64,000 nt of DNA from Halostreptopolyspora alba (GCA_003725585.1 RJMB01000018.1:1-64000); one strand, 5' to 3'. Positions 44,494-53,704 are shown, counted from the stretch's first letter. Notes: generated by a model not told the origin, from the sequence alone. Program-made: numbers and translations.

Positions 44494-45453
44494 GTGCTCG
44501 ACTGGCTATACAACATCGTCGGCTGGGTGCTGATCAACATCCACTCGGGGCTGACGTTCCTTGGGCTCGACCCGGACAGTGGCTGGGCTTGGGGCCTGTC
44601 CATCGTCATGCTGACCGTGGTGACTCGGCTGCTGATGGTTCCGCTGTTCGTGAAGCAGATGCGCACGCAGCGGAAGATGCAGGAAATGCAGCCGCAGATG
44701 ATGAAGGTGCGCGAGCGCTACAAGAACGACAAGCAGCGCCAGCAGCAAGAGATGATGAAGCTCTACCAGGAGAGCGGCACCAACCCCGTCATGGGCTGCC
44801 TTCCGCTGCTGCTGCAGATGCCGGTGTTCTTCGCGCTGTTCAACGTGCTGCGTAATGTGGCCGAGGGACAGGCACGCTTCGGTTTCGACGAGGAACTCGT
44901 CGAAAGCGCCCAGAACGCGCAGATCTTTCACGCCCCCTTGGCGGCGCAGTTCACGAGTTCGGCCCAGGAACTGGCGCAGTACAACGCCGACCCCGTCATG
45001 GCGCGGGTGGTGATCGTCGTCGCCTGTGTGACGATGGGCGCCACGACGTTCTTGACCATGCGGCAGAGCATCATGCGGAGTTCGGCACAGATGCCGGACA
45101 ACCCGATGATGCAGACCCAGAAGATCATGATGTACCTGGCTCCGGCGTTCGGCCTGTTCGGCCTCGCCATGCCGGTCGGTGTGCTCATCTACTGGGTCAG
45201 CTCGAACGTCTGGACCATGGGACAGCAGCACTTCCTGTACCGAAACCACCCGGCTCCCGGCAGTGGCCAGACCTCCTCCCAGACCGGGGCGGCGCAGAAC
45301 GCGAGCGCGAACGGATCGGCCAAGGGGCTGTTGGCGAAGCGCAAGACGCAGGAACCCGAACCCGAGCCCGAGCCGCCGCAAGAGCCTAAGATCGAGCGTA
45401 GGCAGCCGAAGAAGCAGTCGCGGTCGAAGCGCGGTGGCGGTAAGAAGCGCTAG
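44494..45453 (+). CDS. yidC: membrane protein insertase YidC (Oxa1 family)
   Basis: A 319-residue membrane insertase. N-terminal helix, then the Oxa1 core: TRLLMVPLFVKQMRTQRKM with the hydrophilic-groove Arg, the cytoplasmic hairpin, GCLPLLLQMPVFFALFNVLR, and the last helices (LFGLAMPVGVLIYWVSSNVWTM). The C-terminal about 75 residues are basic, Lys/Arg-rich, and would bind ribosomes. GTG 44494 with AGAGGGAG upstream gives MLDWLYNIVGW, the family start for Gram-positive-type YidC without the large periplasmic domain. Confidence 0.95.
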   Translation: MLDWLYNIVGWVLINIHSGLTFLGLDPDSGWAWGLSIVMLTVVTRLLMVPLFVKQMRTQRKMQEMQPQMMKVRERYKNDKQRQQQEMMKLYQESGTNPVMGCLPLLLQMPVFFALFNVLRNVAEGQARFGFDEELVESAQNAQIFHAPLAAQFTSSAQELAQYNADPVMARVVIVVACVTMGATTFLTMRQSIMRSSAQMPDNPMMQTQKIMMYLAPAFGLFGLAMPVGVLIYWVSSNVWTMGQQHFLYRNHPAPGSGQTSSQTGAAQNASANGSAKGLLAKRKTQEPEPEPEPPQEPKIERRQPKKQSRSKRGGGKKR

Positions 45454-45584
45454 CGCGGCGAGACCCGGTGTGCCGCGGGTCGGCGACACAATGGGCCAGG
45501 ATCACACGGTCAGGTTCACGTAGGCGTTTTAATCGCCCCGGAAGCGTGGGCCGACCGGGTCGGGACAGAAGGAGACAGCTCGCT

Positions 45585-46145
45585 GTGAGCAACGGTAACT
45601 CCGAGAACGCGGACCAGGACCGCGGGAATGTGGCGGTGGCCGACGGGCCCGAGAAGGAGGGGGCCGCGGAACCCGCTGTCGACATCGAGTCGCTCGAGAG
45701 GGAAGGCGACATCGCGGCCGACTACATCGAGGGGCTGCTCGATATCGCCGATTTCGACGGCGACATCGATATGGACGTCGAAGCCGACCGCGCGAAGGTC
45801 TCGGTCGTGGGCACCACCCTGGACGAGCTCGTGGGAGACAAGGGGGAGGTGCTCGAGGCACTCCAGGAACTGACGCGCCTGGCGGTGCACCGGAGGACGG
45901 GGCACCGCAGCCGGCTGATGCTCGACATCGGGGGATACCGTGACTCGCGCCGCAAGACGCTGACCCGAATCGGCACCGAGATGGCCGACGAGGTCAAGCG
46001 GAAGGGCGAGGTGAAGGAACTCGAGCCGATGTCGCCGTTCGAGCGCAAGGTCGTGCACGACGCCATCGCTGGTGCTGGGTTGCGTAGTGAGTCCGAGGGG
46101 GAGGAGCCCAACCGTTACGTGGTGGTGTACCCCGCGGACGATTGA
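45585..46145 (+). CDS. jag: R3H/KH domain RNA-binding protein Jag (KhpB-like)
   Basis: A 186-residue protein: acidic N-terminal part (residues about 1-45), KH domain (about 50-115, DGDIDMDVEADRAKVSVVG, LVGDKGEVLEALQ) and R3H domain (about 120-186, RKVVHDAI, SEGEEPNRYVVVYP). Binds RNA and, in other Gram-positives, influences cell elongation. GTG 45585 with AGAAGGAG upstream. It follows yidC in the standard order and is closed by a terminator at 46166-46199. Confidence 0.93.
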   Translation: MSNGNSENADQDRGNVAVADGPEKEGAAEPAVDIESLEREGDIAADYIEGLLDIADFDGDIDMDVEADRAKVSVVGTTLDELVGDKGEVLEALQELTRLAVHRRTGHRSRLMLDIGGYRDSRRKTLTRIGTEMADEVKRKGEVKELEPMSPFERKVVHDAIAGAGLRSESEGEEPNRYVVVYPADD

Positions 46146-46147
46146 CG

Positions 46148-46161
46148 GTTTCACGTGAAAC
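46148..46161. promoter_or_regulatory. parS: parS site 1
   Basis: Perfect GTTTCACGTGAAAC palindrome, three bases after the jag stop codon. ParB binds such sites to organise the origin for segregation. Confidence 0.9.
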
Positions 46162-46165
46162 CAGC

Positions 46166-46199
46166 GACGCCCCCCACGAGTAGGATCGTGGGGGGCGTC
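46166..46199 (+). terminator. terminator after jag
   Basis: GACGCCCCCCACGA and TCGTGGGGGGCGTC form a 14-bp perfect stem with a 6-base loop, followed by TTGTGTTT. Confidence 0.9.
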
Positions 46200-46342
46200 T
46201 TGTGTTTCCGTCCCGTTTTCCCCTCGCCGCGCCGTTCGTGGACGGCTTGTGCGCTACTGCCTCGGGATAAGGGTCTCCGTGGCGTTCCTGTCGAGAAGTC
46301 GACATACCGATGAGTGGATGAAGAGACCAAGGTAGGTGACGG

Positions 46343-47059
46343 ATGGCCTCGGGTGCTGGCGGGAGCGTGGCGCCACCGGAACAGGCGCGTGCGCTGTTCG
46401 GTGACGCGACCCCCGAGATGGCCCGGTACGCGGATCTCCTCGCGGACGCGGGGGTGACGCGCGGACTTATCGGCCCTCGTGAGGTCCCTCGACTGTGGGA
46501 ACGGCACCTGATGAACTGTGCTGTCATCGAGGAGCTCATTCCCGAGGGAGCCGAGGTTGTCGATGTGGGGGCCGGGGCGGGATTACCCGGTGTGGTGCTC
46601 GGTATTATTCGACCGGATCTCTCGATCGTCCTTCTTGAGCCCCTTCTCCGTCGGACGGTCTTCCTGAGGGAGTGCGTGGAGACCCTCGGCCTGGATAACG
46701 TGACCGTGCGGCGGGGGCGAGCCGAAGAAGTGCGTAACGAGTTGCGCGCCGATGTGGTAACAGCTCGGGCGGTGGCTCCACTGACACGCCTGGCGCGCTG
46801 GTCACTTCCCCTGATCCGTAAGGATGGGATCCTCCTCGCGCTCAAGGGTGAGCAGGCGGGGAGCGAACTCGAGGAAGCGCGCGCAGATTTGTCCGCACAA
46901 CGCCCATGCGTTGCCGATGTTGTTCAAGTTGGCAGCGGTAAAGTCGAACCGGCTACCACGGTCGTTCGTGTCAGGGTTACATCCGAGATCGACACGGCCG
47001 CTCCGTCCAGGTCGAAACGTGCGCCGGACGGCAGAAGGAAGCGTGGACGGAAGAGGTGA
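46343..47059 (+). CDS. rsmG: 16S rRNA m7G527 methyltransferase RsmG
   Basis: A 238-residue SAM enzyme that methylates G527 of 16S rRNA. Motif I VDVGAGAGLPGVVLGI near residues 72-87, RRTVFLRECVETL and VTARAVAPLTRLARWSLPL are family signatures. Its stop overlaps the GTG start of parA (GTGA), the usual gidB-parA coupling. The C-terminal tail is Arg/Lys-rich. Confidence 0.95.
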   Translation: MASGAGGSVAPPEQARALFGDATPEMARYADLLADAGVTRGLIGPREVPRLWERHLMNCAVIEELIPEGAEVVDVGAGAGLPGVVLGIIRPDLSIVLLEPLLRRTVFLRECVETLGLDNVTVRRGRAEEVRNELRADVVTARAVAPLTRLARWSLPLIRKDGILLALKGEQAGSELEEARADLSAQRPCVADVVQVGSGKVEPATTVVRVRVTSEIDTAAPSRSKRAPDGRRKRGRKR

Positions 47060-48117
47060 ACTCATTCGTGCCCCAGAACCAGTCCGATGGTGGACGCGTT
47101 TCACGTGAGACCGAGCTGGCCTTCGACTCCGGAGTTGGGTCGAGTGCTGGCGTTTCACGTGAAACCGGCTCCCAGGAAGAGCAGCAGTCGTGGCACCCCG
47201 CGGGAGTTTCACGTGAAACCGAGTCCAAGTCGGGCCGGGGAAACGGGGAACTCGACACCCCGATCGCACGTGCGGCACGTGCCGCCATGACGGTACGCGG
47301 GAACAGCGATGACACTTGGCCACGCCCCACCGAATGTCGGGTGCTGAGTGTCGCGAACCAGAAAGGTGGAGTCGGGAAGACCACCACCGCGGTGAACCTG
47401 GCCGCCTCGCTCGCGATGCACGGGAATCGCGTTATGGTCGTGGACCTCGACCCGCAGGGAAACGCGTCCACGGCGTTGGGGATAGAACGGGACGAGGAGT
47501 CACGTTCCATCTACCACTGTCTCGTGGAGGACGCGGAGATTCGTGATCTGGCGCAGCCCGTTCCGGATATCCCCAATCTGTGGTGCGTGCCGGCCACGAT
47601 CGATCTCGCGGGAGCGGAGATCGAACTCGTCTCGCTGGTCGCCCGCGAGTCGCGGCTCAAACGTTCCTTCACGGCGTTCGACAACAGTGAACTCGACTAC
47701 ATCCTCGTCGACTGTCCACCCTCCCTGGGGCTGTTGACCGTCAACGCGATGGTCGCCTGTGAGGAGGTACTGATCCCCATCCAGTGCGAGTACTACGCGC
47801 TCGAAGGGCTCGGGCAGCTCCTTCGTAACGTCGAGTTGGTTCAGTCGCATCTGAACCCGAGCTTGGAGATCTCCACGATCGTCCTCACGATGTACGACGC
47901 CCGCACCAGGCTGGCTTCACAAGTCGCGGACGAGGTACGTCAATACTTCGGGGATCTGGTACTCAATACGTTGGTACCTCGAAGCGTCCGTGTTTCCGAA
48001 GCACCGAGCTACGGCCAGTCCGTCATGACCTACGACCCGGCGTCCACCGGGGCGGCGGCCTATATGGAGGCCGCGCGGGAGATGGCTCATCGGGCGAAGA
48101 CGGGCGTCGGCAACTGA
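47056..48117 (+). CDS. parA: chromosome-partitioning ATPase ParA (Soj)
   Basis: A 353-residue Walker-type ATPase that moves ParB-bound origins. Deviant Walker A NQKGGVGKTTTAVNLAA near residues 99-115, VDLDPQGNAST, and DCPPSLGLLTVNA are conserved. Residues 1-90 are a variable extension containing the peptide VSRET three times, each encoded by a parS site. The GTG at 47056 overlaps the rsmG stop; a start as late as ATG 47287 would remove this extension and leave the parS sites untranslated. parB follows after 26 bases. Confidence 0.96.
   Translation: MNSFVPQNQSDGGRVSRETELAFDSGVGSSAGVSRETGSQEEQQSWHPAGVSRETESKSGRGNGELDTPIARAARAAMTVRGNSDDTWPRPTECRVLSVANQKGGVGKTTTAVNLAASLAMHGNRVMVVDLDPQGNASTALGIERDEESRSIYHCLVEDAEIRDLAQPVPDIPNLWCVPATIDLAGAEIELVSLVARESRLKRSFTAFDNSELDYILVDCPPSLGLLTVNAMVACEEVLIPIQCEYYALEGLGQLLRNVELVQSHLNPSLEISTIVLTMYDARTRLASQVADEVRQYFGDLVLNTLVPRSVRVSEAPSYGQSVMTYDPASTGAAAYMEAAREMAHRAKTGVGN
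47098..47111. promoter_or_regulatory. parS: parS site 2 (one mismatch)
   Basis: GTTTCACGTGAGAC, 13 of 14 positions of the consensus, inside the 5' end of parA and in codon phase (Val-Ser-Arg-Glu-Thr). Confidence 0.8.
47152..47165. promoter_or_regulatory. parS: parS site 3
   Basis: Perfect GTTTCACGTGAAAC, exactly 54 bases after site 2 and in the same codon phase. Confidence 0.92.
47206..47219. promoter_or_regulatory. parS: parS site 4
   Basis: Perfect GTTTCACGTGAAAC, exactly 54 bases after site 3 and in the same codon phase. Confidence 0.92.
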
Positions 48118-48143
48118 CCAGCGCAATGTGAAGGGAGACGCCG

Positions 48144-49079
48144 GTGAGCCAGCAAAGGCGCGGTCTGGGTAAGGGTCTGGGAGCTCTCATTCCGCAGGCT
48201 CCAACGGACGAGGACGCAGAGGACGCGTCAGCGCTGGAGGGGATGGCACCGCCCCCGGACCTCGACGGTGCCTATCTCGAGGAGATCGAGCTCGGCGCGA
48301 TCACGCCCAACCCGCGCCAGCCTCGTCAACACTTCGACGAGGAACAGCACGCCGAACTGCGGGACTCGATCGCCGAGGTCGGGCTACTGCAGCCGGTGGT
48401 CGTACGCAAGCTGGCCGGCGACCACTACGAGCTGATCATGGGCGAGCGTCGTTGGCGTGCCAGCAAGGAGGCGGGACTTGACCACATTCCCGCCATCGTG
48501 CGCGACACGAGTGACGACGCGCTGCTCCGCGACGCGTTGCTCGAGAACCTGCACCGCCAGGAGCTGAACCCACTCGAAGAGGCGGCCGCCTACCAGCAGC
48601 TACTGGACGACTTCGGCGTTACCCACGAGGAACTCGCCAAGCGGATCGGCCGCTCCCGCCCCCACATCACCAACACGCTGCGCCTGCTGAACCTCTCCCC
48701 GGCGGTGCAGCGACGAGTCGCGGCGGGAGTGCTGAGCGCGGGGCACGCCCGGGCGCTGCTCTCCGTGGCTGACACCGACACCCAGGACCGGCTGGCCCGC
48801 CGTATCGTCGAGGAAGGACTGTCAGTTCGGGCGCTCGAGGAGACCATCGCTCTGGGCGAGACCGAAGAGAAGCAACCCACCGGTCGCCGCGGCCCCTCGA
48901 CCCAACAGAGGACCCCACCGGAGGTAGAGGAGATGGCGAACCGGCTTTCGGACGCCTTCGACACCCGGGTCAAGGTCGACATCGGGCGGAAGAAAGGCAA
49001 GATCGTCGTGGAGTTCGCCACACGTGAGGACCTGGAGCGGATCATCAACGCCATGGATCCGGCCGCACGCGAGAGCTAG
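48144..49079 (+). CDS. parB: chromosome-partitioning protein ParB (Spo0J)
   Basis: A 311-residue CTP-dependent DNA clamp that loads on parS and spreads. N-terminal ParB/Srx domain with ITPNPRQPRQHFDEE, the CTP-site motif GERRWRASKEAG and ENLHRQELNPLEEA, a central helix-turn-helix (THEELAKRIGRSRPHITNTLRLL), and a C-terminal dimerisation domain (KVDIGRKKGKIVVEFATREDLERI). GTG 48144 with AAGGGAG upstream. All six parS-type sites found within 12 kb fit its target. Confidence 0.97.
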   Translation: MSQQRRGLGKGLGALIPQAPTDEDAEDASALEGMAPPPDLDGAYLEEIELGAITPNPRQPRQHFDEEQHAELRDSIAEVGLLQPVVVRKLAGDHYELIMGERRWRASKEAGLDHIPAIVRDTSDDALLRDALLENLHRQELNPLEEAAAYQQLLDDFGVTHEELAKRIGRSRPHITNTLRLLNLSPAVQRRVAAGVLSAGHARALLSVADTDTQDRLARRIVEEGLSVRALEETIALGETEEKQPTGRRGPSTQQRTPPEVEEMANRLSDAFDTRVKVDIGRKKGKIVVEFATREDLERIINAMDPAARES

Positions 49080-49119
49080 GTGGTGTTTCCTGGGCTCGCT
49101 GGGCTCCCGACCACGACGA

Positions 49120-49150
49120 AGGGTCCCCGAGAGCGTCTCTCGGGGACCCT
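49120..49150. terminator. bidirectional terminator between parB and trxA
   Basis: AGGGTCCCCGAGA and TCTCGGGGACCCT form a 13-bp perfect stem with a 5-base loop between the convergent parB and trxA genes. Confidence 0.85.
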
Positions 49151-49165
49151 GCTGTGCTCGCGACG

Positions 49166-49179
49166 GTTTCACGTGAAAC
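49166..49179. promoter_or_regulatory. parS: parS site 5
   Basis: Perfect GTTTCACGTGAAAC in the parB-trxA gap, three bases before the trxA stop codon on the opposite strand. Confidence 0.92.
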
Positions 49180-49182
49180 CGG

Positions 49183-49509
49183 CTATGAGATGTACTCGCC
49201 CAGGTCCTCCAGCAGCTTCCGCTTCGGCTTGGCGCCCATGATCTGCTTCACGACCTCACCGTCCTTGTAGACGTTCATGGTCGGAATCTGCATGACGCCG
49301 TACTCACGGGGCACGTTCGGCTGCTCGTCGATGTTCAGCTTGACGATTTCGATCTTGTCGCCGTACTGGTCCGCGATCTCCTCGAGAATGGGAGCGATCT
49401 GGCGGCACGGGGCGCACCACTCGGCCCAGAAGTCGACCAGCACCGGCTTGTCGTTCTTCAAGACGTCGGTCTCGAAGCTGCTGTCGGTGACATGCTTGAG
49501 GTTGGCCAT
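49183..49509 (-). CDS. trxA: thioredoxin
   Basis: A 108-residue thioredoxin, MANLKHVTDSSFETDVL with active site WAEWCAPCRQIAP and the cis-Pro loop MQIPTMNVYKDGE. It reduces protein disulfides in the cytoplasm and is recharged by the neighbouring TrxB. The active site is CAPC instead of the common CGPC, which may shift its redox potential slightly. ATG 49509 with GAGGAGC upstream. Located 82 bases after trxB. Confidence 0.96.
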   Translation of the reverse strand: MANLKHVTDSSFETDVLKNDKPVLVDFWAEWCAPCRQIAPILEEIADQYGDKIEIVKLNIDEQPNVPREYGVMQIPTMNVYKDGEVVKQIMGAKPKRKLLEDLGEYIS

Positions 49510-49591
49510 ATGCGTGCTCCTCGGGAATGAGACTCGGCCGGGGTGCCCCATGTCAGGTCGTGGGGCACCGAGGGTTTTGATCGTGAGCGGA

Positions 49592-50524
49592 TCACGCTCC
49601 CAGTTCGGCGAGGTACCGTTCGGCGTCCAGGGAAGCGGAGCATCCGGTACCGGCCGCGGTGACCGCCTGCCGGTAGACGTGGTCGACGACGTCGCCGCAG
49701 GCGAACACGCCTGGGAGCTTGGTCTTGGTCGTGGGTGCGTCGACCACGAGGTAGCCGTCCTCGTCCAAGTCGAGCTGGTCCTCGAACAGCTCGACCCGTG
49801 GGTCGTGGCCGATCGCGATGAAGAGCCCACTGATGTCCAGCTTGCTCTCCTCACCGCTCTGCGTGTTCCGGAGCTGTATCCCAGTGACCTTGCTGTCGCC
49901 CAGGACCTCGGTTACCTCGGTGTTCCAGATGAACTTGATCTTCTCGTTGTCGAATGCGCGCTCCTGCATGATCTTGCTGGCGCGGAGCTCGTCGCGGCGG
50001 TGGATCACGGTCACCGAACGCGCGAAGCGCGTGAGGAAGGTGGCTTCCTCCATCGCCGTGTCGCCGCCACCGACGACAGCGATGTCCTTGTCGCGGAAGA
50101 AGAAGCCGTCGCAGGTGGCGCACCACGATGTCCCCCGTCCGGAGAACTCCTCCTCGCCCGGGACCCCCAGCTTGCGGTACCCCGAACCAGTGGCGATGAT
50201 GACGGTTCGCGCCCGGTAGGTGTCGTCGCCGACCTTGACGATCTTCGGATCGGCCGTCAGGTCGACCTCCGTGACGTCGTCAGGAACGAGCTCGGCGCCG
50301 AACCGCTCGGACTGCTTGCGGAAGTGGTCCATGAGGTCGGGCCCCATGATGCCGTCGGGGAATCCCGGGAAGTTCTCCACGTCGGTGGTGTTCATCAACG
50401 CGCCACCGGCGGTGATAGCGCCCTCGAACACGAGCGGCCGGAGCTCGGCACGCGCCGAGTAGATGGCCGCGGTGTAGCCCGCGGGCCCCGACCCGATGAT
50501 GATCACGTTACGGACGTCGCTCAC
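49592..50524 (-). CDS. trxB: thioredoxin reductase
   Basis: A 310-residue FAD/NADPH enzyme that reduces thioredoxin. FAD motif [16 protein letters not shown] at the N-terminus, redox Cys pair in WCATCDG, NADPH motif [12 protein letters not shown], and C-terminal FAD motif [27 protein letters not shown] nine bases before GTG 50524 favours this start over GTG 50557. The pair trxB-trxA next to the parAB genes is standard in actinomycetes. Confidence 0.96.
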   Translation of the reverse strand: MSDVRNVIIIGSGPAGYTAAIYSARAELRPLVFEGAITAGGALMNTTDVENFPGFPDGIMGPDLMDHFRKQSERFGAELVPDDVTEVDLTADPKIVKVGDDTYRARTVIIATGSGYRKLGVPGEEEFSGRGTSWCATCDGFFFRDKDIAVVGGGDTAMEEATFLTRFARSVTVIHRRDELRASKIMQERAFDNEKIKFIWNTEVTEVLGDSKVTGIQLRNTQSGEESKLDISGLFIAIGHDPRVELFEDQLDLDEDGYLVVDAPTTKTKLPGVFACGDVVDHVYRQAVTAAGTGCSASLDAERYLAELGA

Positions 50525-50700
50525 GCTCGTCGGCCCTTCGATCGCTGGGACGGCCACCGTGGTGTGTGTGGCCCGCTGGCAGGTCGCTGTATATCAACAG
50601 ATGGTAGATGCCCCGCATTCCCAGCACGCGCGCCGACACCGGGATCGGCGGATATGACCGGTGTCGTCCTTGTCGCGGGGACGGGAGTGACCCGGGCCGA

Positions 50701-51573
50701 CTACGATCCGGAAACCCGACTCTCGGCGAGAACGGAGTCGCCGGGGTCGCCGGTGGCGCAGCTGGGCGAGACGACGACGACCTCGAAGGCACCAGCGGGG
50801 TCGGAGCCGTAGTACATCACCCAGGCGTCCTCAGCGGATTCGGCACCGCTGGGCTGGAACGTGGCGATGTCGATAAGCGCGGGCAGCGGCTCCTCATCGG
50901 TGCCGCCGAGCTCCCGAGCGCACGTGGCGACGTCGGCGGGAACCTCCGGGGTGTCGCTCTCGGGGGCCTCACGCGGCTCGTCTGGGTCGCCCTCAGACTG
51001 CCCGGGGTAGTCGGTGGCGGGGACCGTACCGAGGACCTCCGCCGCCTGGGAGTCGAGCTCGTCCTCGGTGTAGCTGGTCTCGCTCTCGAGCAGGACGGGC
51101 TGGTAGGAGAGCGCGGCGTCGGGTCGTTCCTGCTCGGAGACCTCGGAACCGGCCCGGCCCGTGTGGTTGCCGGGGCCGAGCATCGAGTACAGGACCGCCC
51201 CCGCGCCGCCGACGACGAAAACCGCCGCCGCGGCGCCCACGAGGAAGGGCAGCCAGCGACTGGGGCGTCGGGGGAACGGAACCACACTGTCGTCCCGCGG
51301 TGGTGGGGGCGCGGGATCGGCGTCCGCGCTGGATGGGGTCTCGCGCTGTTCGGCCTCGGCCCGTACCGCCTCCTCGATGCGTGCCGCGACATCAGGGGGG
51401 AGTTCGGGTGCCGCCGCCTCCCCCAGCAGCCGAGACACGTCAGCCAGGGCCGCGAGCTGCTCCGTGCACTGCTCACATCCGGCCAGGTGCCCCTGAACGG
51501 AGCACTCCTCCGCCTCGTCGAGCAGTCCTTCGGCCGACAGGGCGAGGGTCTCCGTGTCCACGTGAGACGTCAC
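50701..51573 (-). CDS. anti-sigma factor with zinc-binding (ZAS) domain
   Basis: A 290-residue membrane protein. The N-terminal domain has HLAGCEQC (His-x3-Cys-x2-Cys) of zinc anti-sigma domains, residues about 28-35, followed by an acidic linker, one membrane helix (WLPFLVGAAAAVFVVGGAGAV, about 115-136) and an outside domain rich in acidic residues with a few Cys. It would hold the adjacent SigM-type factor at the membrane and release it on envelope stress. Its GTG overlaps the sigma gene stop by four bases. This is the RsmA/SigM arrangement of streptomycetes. Confidence 0.85.
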   Translation of the reverse strand: MTSHVDTETLALSAEGLLDEAEECSVQGHLAGCEQCTEQLAALADVSRLLGEAAAPELPPDVAARIEEAVRAEAEQRETPSSADADPAPPPPRDDSVVPFPRRPSRWLPFLVGAAAAVFVVGGAGAVLYSMLGPGNHTGRAGSEVSEQERPDAALSYQPVLLESETSYTEDELDSQAAEVLGTVPATDYPGQSEGDPDEPREAPESDTPEVPADVATCARELGGTDEEPLPALIDIATFQPSGAESAEDAWVMYYGSDPAGAFEVVVVSPSCATGDPGDSVLAESRVSGS

Positions 51574-52202
51574 GATCTCCGGTCACCTCCTCTCTGGGAT
51601 GTGACGTCTCGGGGATCTTCAGGGTTCCTCAGATGCGTGAGAGATGGCAGAAGCCTGGCTCGGCCCCGGGCGCATCGACTCTTCACCGTGCCCGAGGCGA
51701 CCTCCAGAATCTCGGCCGCCTCGTCCACTCGGTACCCCAACATGTCGACGAGCACGAGCGGGAACCGCTGTTCGGGGGGCAGGTCGGCGAGGGCCGCCCA
51801 CACGTCCATGGCGGCCTCGGACTGGCTGGTGGGGTCGGGGGTGGTGCCCTTGGTGCGTTCGTTGGAGAGCACGTCGAGGGTGGCGTCGTCGGTGGGGACC
51901 GCGGGACGCACGAGTTTGCGCCGCATCCGGTCGTGGCAGGCGTTGATGACGATCCGGTGCAGCCAGGTACTCACCTGCGAGTCGCCGCGGAACCGGTGCG
52001 CGCCGCGGAACGCCGAAAGGAACGCGTCCTGCAGGGCGTCGGACGCCTCCTCGGGGTCGCCGAGAACCCGGACGGCAACCGCCCACATGCGCTCGCGGTG
52101 TCGCCGTACAAGCTCGTTGAACGCCTGGTCGTCACCGTGAGCGTGTCTGGACAACAGCTCCTTGTCGGGGAGCTCCTGAACCGTGTCCATCAGCGTGCTC
52201 AC
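51570..52202 (-). CDS. sigM: ECF RNA polymerase sigma factor, SigM-type
   Basis: A 210-residue sigma factor with region 2 (DQAFNELVRRHRERMWAVA, DALQDAFLSAFR) and region 4 (LPPEQRFPLVLVDMLGY, then a helix-turn-helix RVDEAAEILEVASGTVKSRCARGRARLL). It redirects RNA polymerase to envelope-stress genes. Position between the pseudokinase/murJ genes and trxB matches mycobacterial and streptomycete sigM. The GTG at 52202 overlaps the upstream gene; ATG 52190 is an alternative start. Followed by its anti-sigma factor. Confidence 0.92.
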   Translation of the reverse strand: MSTLMDTVQELPDKELLSRHAHGDDQAFNELVRRHRERMWAVAVRVLGDPEEASDALQDAFLSAFRGAHRFRGDSQVSTWLHRIVINACHDRMRRKLVRPAVPTDDATLDVLSNERTKGTTPDPTSQSEAAMDVWAALADLPPEQRFPLVLVDMLGYRVDEAAEILEVASGTVKSRCARGRARLLPSLTHLRNPEDPRDVTSQRGGDRRS

Positions 52203-53704
52203 TTTTTCCCGCGCAGTTCGACCTCGTGGATCGTTCCTCGGTGCTCACCGTTGTTGGGCAGCTGGGAGAACCAGATCACCACATACTGCCCTTCGCTCGG
52301 ATCATTCAGCTTAACGTCGACCTGTCCGCTGGCCTGGGGCGCCTCTCCCACAGTGGACAGGGCGGCCAGGTCGGCTTCGTCCCCGACCCGGATCTCGACG
52401 TCAGCGGGCGCAGTGTCGCCCAGGTCCAGGTTGACCTCGTGGATCTCACTCGGATCCCCCAGGTCGACAAGGAGTCCGACGCCGTCCTTGAGGTTGCCGA
52501 ACTGGGCGCTGTCGTAGCTCTGGGTGTTCCACGCTGTGGACGGGTCGCCGTCGATGGCCTCGTTGACGCGCTCTCCGTGCTCGCCGTCGCCCTGCGGGTC
52601 GAAGTCCTCGACGCCCTGTGGCTCGAGCGTGGCCAGTTCCTCCTCCTCGCCGCCGCTGGCCGATGCCTCCTGGCTGCCCGCGTCGGTGGCCTCGGAGTCG
52701 TCCGGTCCGCCGATGCTACTGCCGAGGGTCCAGGCGCCGACCATCGCGGCCGCGAGCACGAGCGCCCCGGCGGTGCCCATGAGTGCCCAGCGGACCCTGG
52801 TGGCCCCCGGCGTCTTGCTTCGGGAGGGGCGGCTGCCGCGGGAGCGGGAGGGTTCGGCGGGGGTGACGATACCTTGGGCGCCACTGCGACGGGAGGTGCC
52901 GGGGCGTGGTGCCGCGGAGTGCACCGGTGCTCCCGGCAGCGGCACCACGCGAGGCACGTCGGCCAGCGCGTTGGCGATATCGCGCGCGCTGACCAGCGGT
53001 GGTGCGCTGCTGCCGTCCTGGAACACCGCCGCGCAGGCGGTCGCTTCGATCTTGGGTGGGATGTCCGGTCGGATCGAGCCGGGCCGGCACGGGCGTCCCG
53101 CCTCGGTGGGTGCCGCGGGCAGCCCGCTCTGCTGGCTGTCGGGCCAGTGCGCCGTGAGCGCGGCGTACAGCAGTTTTCCCAACCCCTGGGCATCGGCGGC
53201 GGCGGGGTTGGGAGCCGAGACCCCCCGCAGCGCGGCCTCGACCCCGATCCCGGTGACCTTGACCGCACCGCCGAGGCTCCACATGAGCTTGGTGGGGGTG
53301 AGGTAGAGGTGGAACAGTCCCGTTTCGTTGGCCGCGGCCACGGCCTCGGCCGCCTCGGCGACCAGCCCCGCCGCGCGCTCCGGCTGGAGTGGCCCCTCGG
53401 CGAGCAGCTCGGCCAGTGACTGCCCGACGACCCACTCCTCGACGACGTAGGGAGTCGGTCCGGAGTCGTCAGCGTCGAAGACCTGGGTGACCCGAGAGTC
53501 GGACACCCGGCTGGTGACTCGGGATGCGCGCACAACCTCGGCCGTGCGGGGAAAACCATCGGCGAACGTCCAGACCGCGACAGGGCGGGCCAGCGTTTCG
53601 TCGGTCGCCTTCCAGAACGTGGCGCCTCCGGCGTCACTCACCGGTTCTTCCAGCCGGTAGCGACCGGCGAGGCGCGTTCCTGGCTCAATCATGAAGGTGC
53701 TCAT
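52199..53704 (-). CDS. membrane pseudokinase with extracellular discoidin-like domain (MviN partner)
   Basis: A 501-residue protein. Residues about 10-245 have the Ser/Thr kinase fold (GTRLAGRYRLEEPV, PYVVEEWVVGQSL), but the catalytic motifs are lost: the HRD loop reads HLYLTPTKLMW, DFG reads VTGIG, and the ATP-binding Lys is absent. Next come a Pro/Arg-rich linker, one membrane helix (about 305-325) and an outside beta-domain of the F5/8 (discoidin/CBM32) kind. In Mycobacterium tuberculosis the pseudokinase and outside domain are fused to MurJ (MviN); here they form a separate protein beside murJ. It probably recruits FHA proteins to control lipid II export. ATG 53704 has a clean start MSTFMIEPGTRLAGRY. 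Confidence 0.83.
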   Translation of the reverse strand: MSTFMIEPGTRLAGRYRLEEPVSDAGGATFWKATDETLARPVAVWTFADGFPRTAEVVRASRVTSRVSDSRVTQVFDADDSGPTPYVVEEWVVGQSLAELLAEGPLQPERAAGLVAEAAEAVAAANETGLFHLYLTPTKLMWSLGGAVKVTGIGVEAALRGVSAPNPAAADAQGLGKLLYAALTAHWPDSQQSGLPAAPTEAGRPCRPGSIRPDIPPKIEATACAAVFQDGSSAPPLVSARDIANALADVPRVVPLPGAPVHSAAPRPGTSRRSGAQGIVTPAEPSRSRGSRPSRSKTPGATRVRWALMGTAGALVLAAAMVGAWTLGSSIGGPDDSEATDAGSQEASASGGEEEELATLEPQGVEDFDPQGDGEHGERVNEAIDGDPSTAWNTQSYDSAQFGNLKDGVGLLVDLGDPSEIHEVNLDLGDTAPADVEIRVGDEADLAALSTVGEAPQASGQVDVKLNDPSEGQYVVIWFSQLPNNGEHRGTIHEVELRGKK

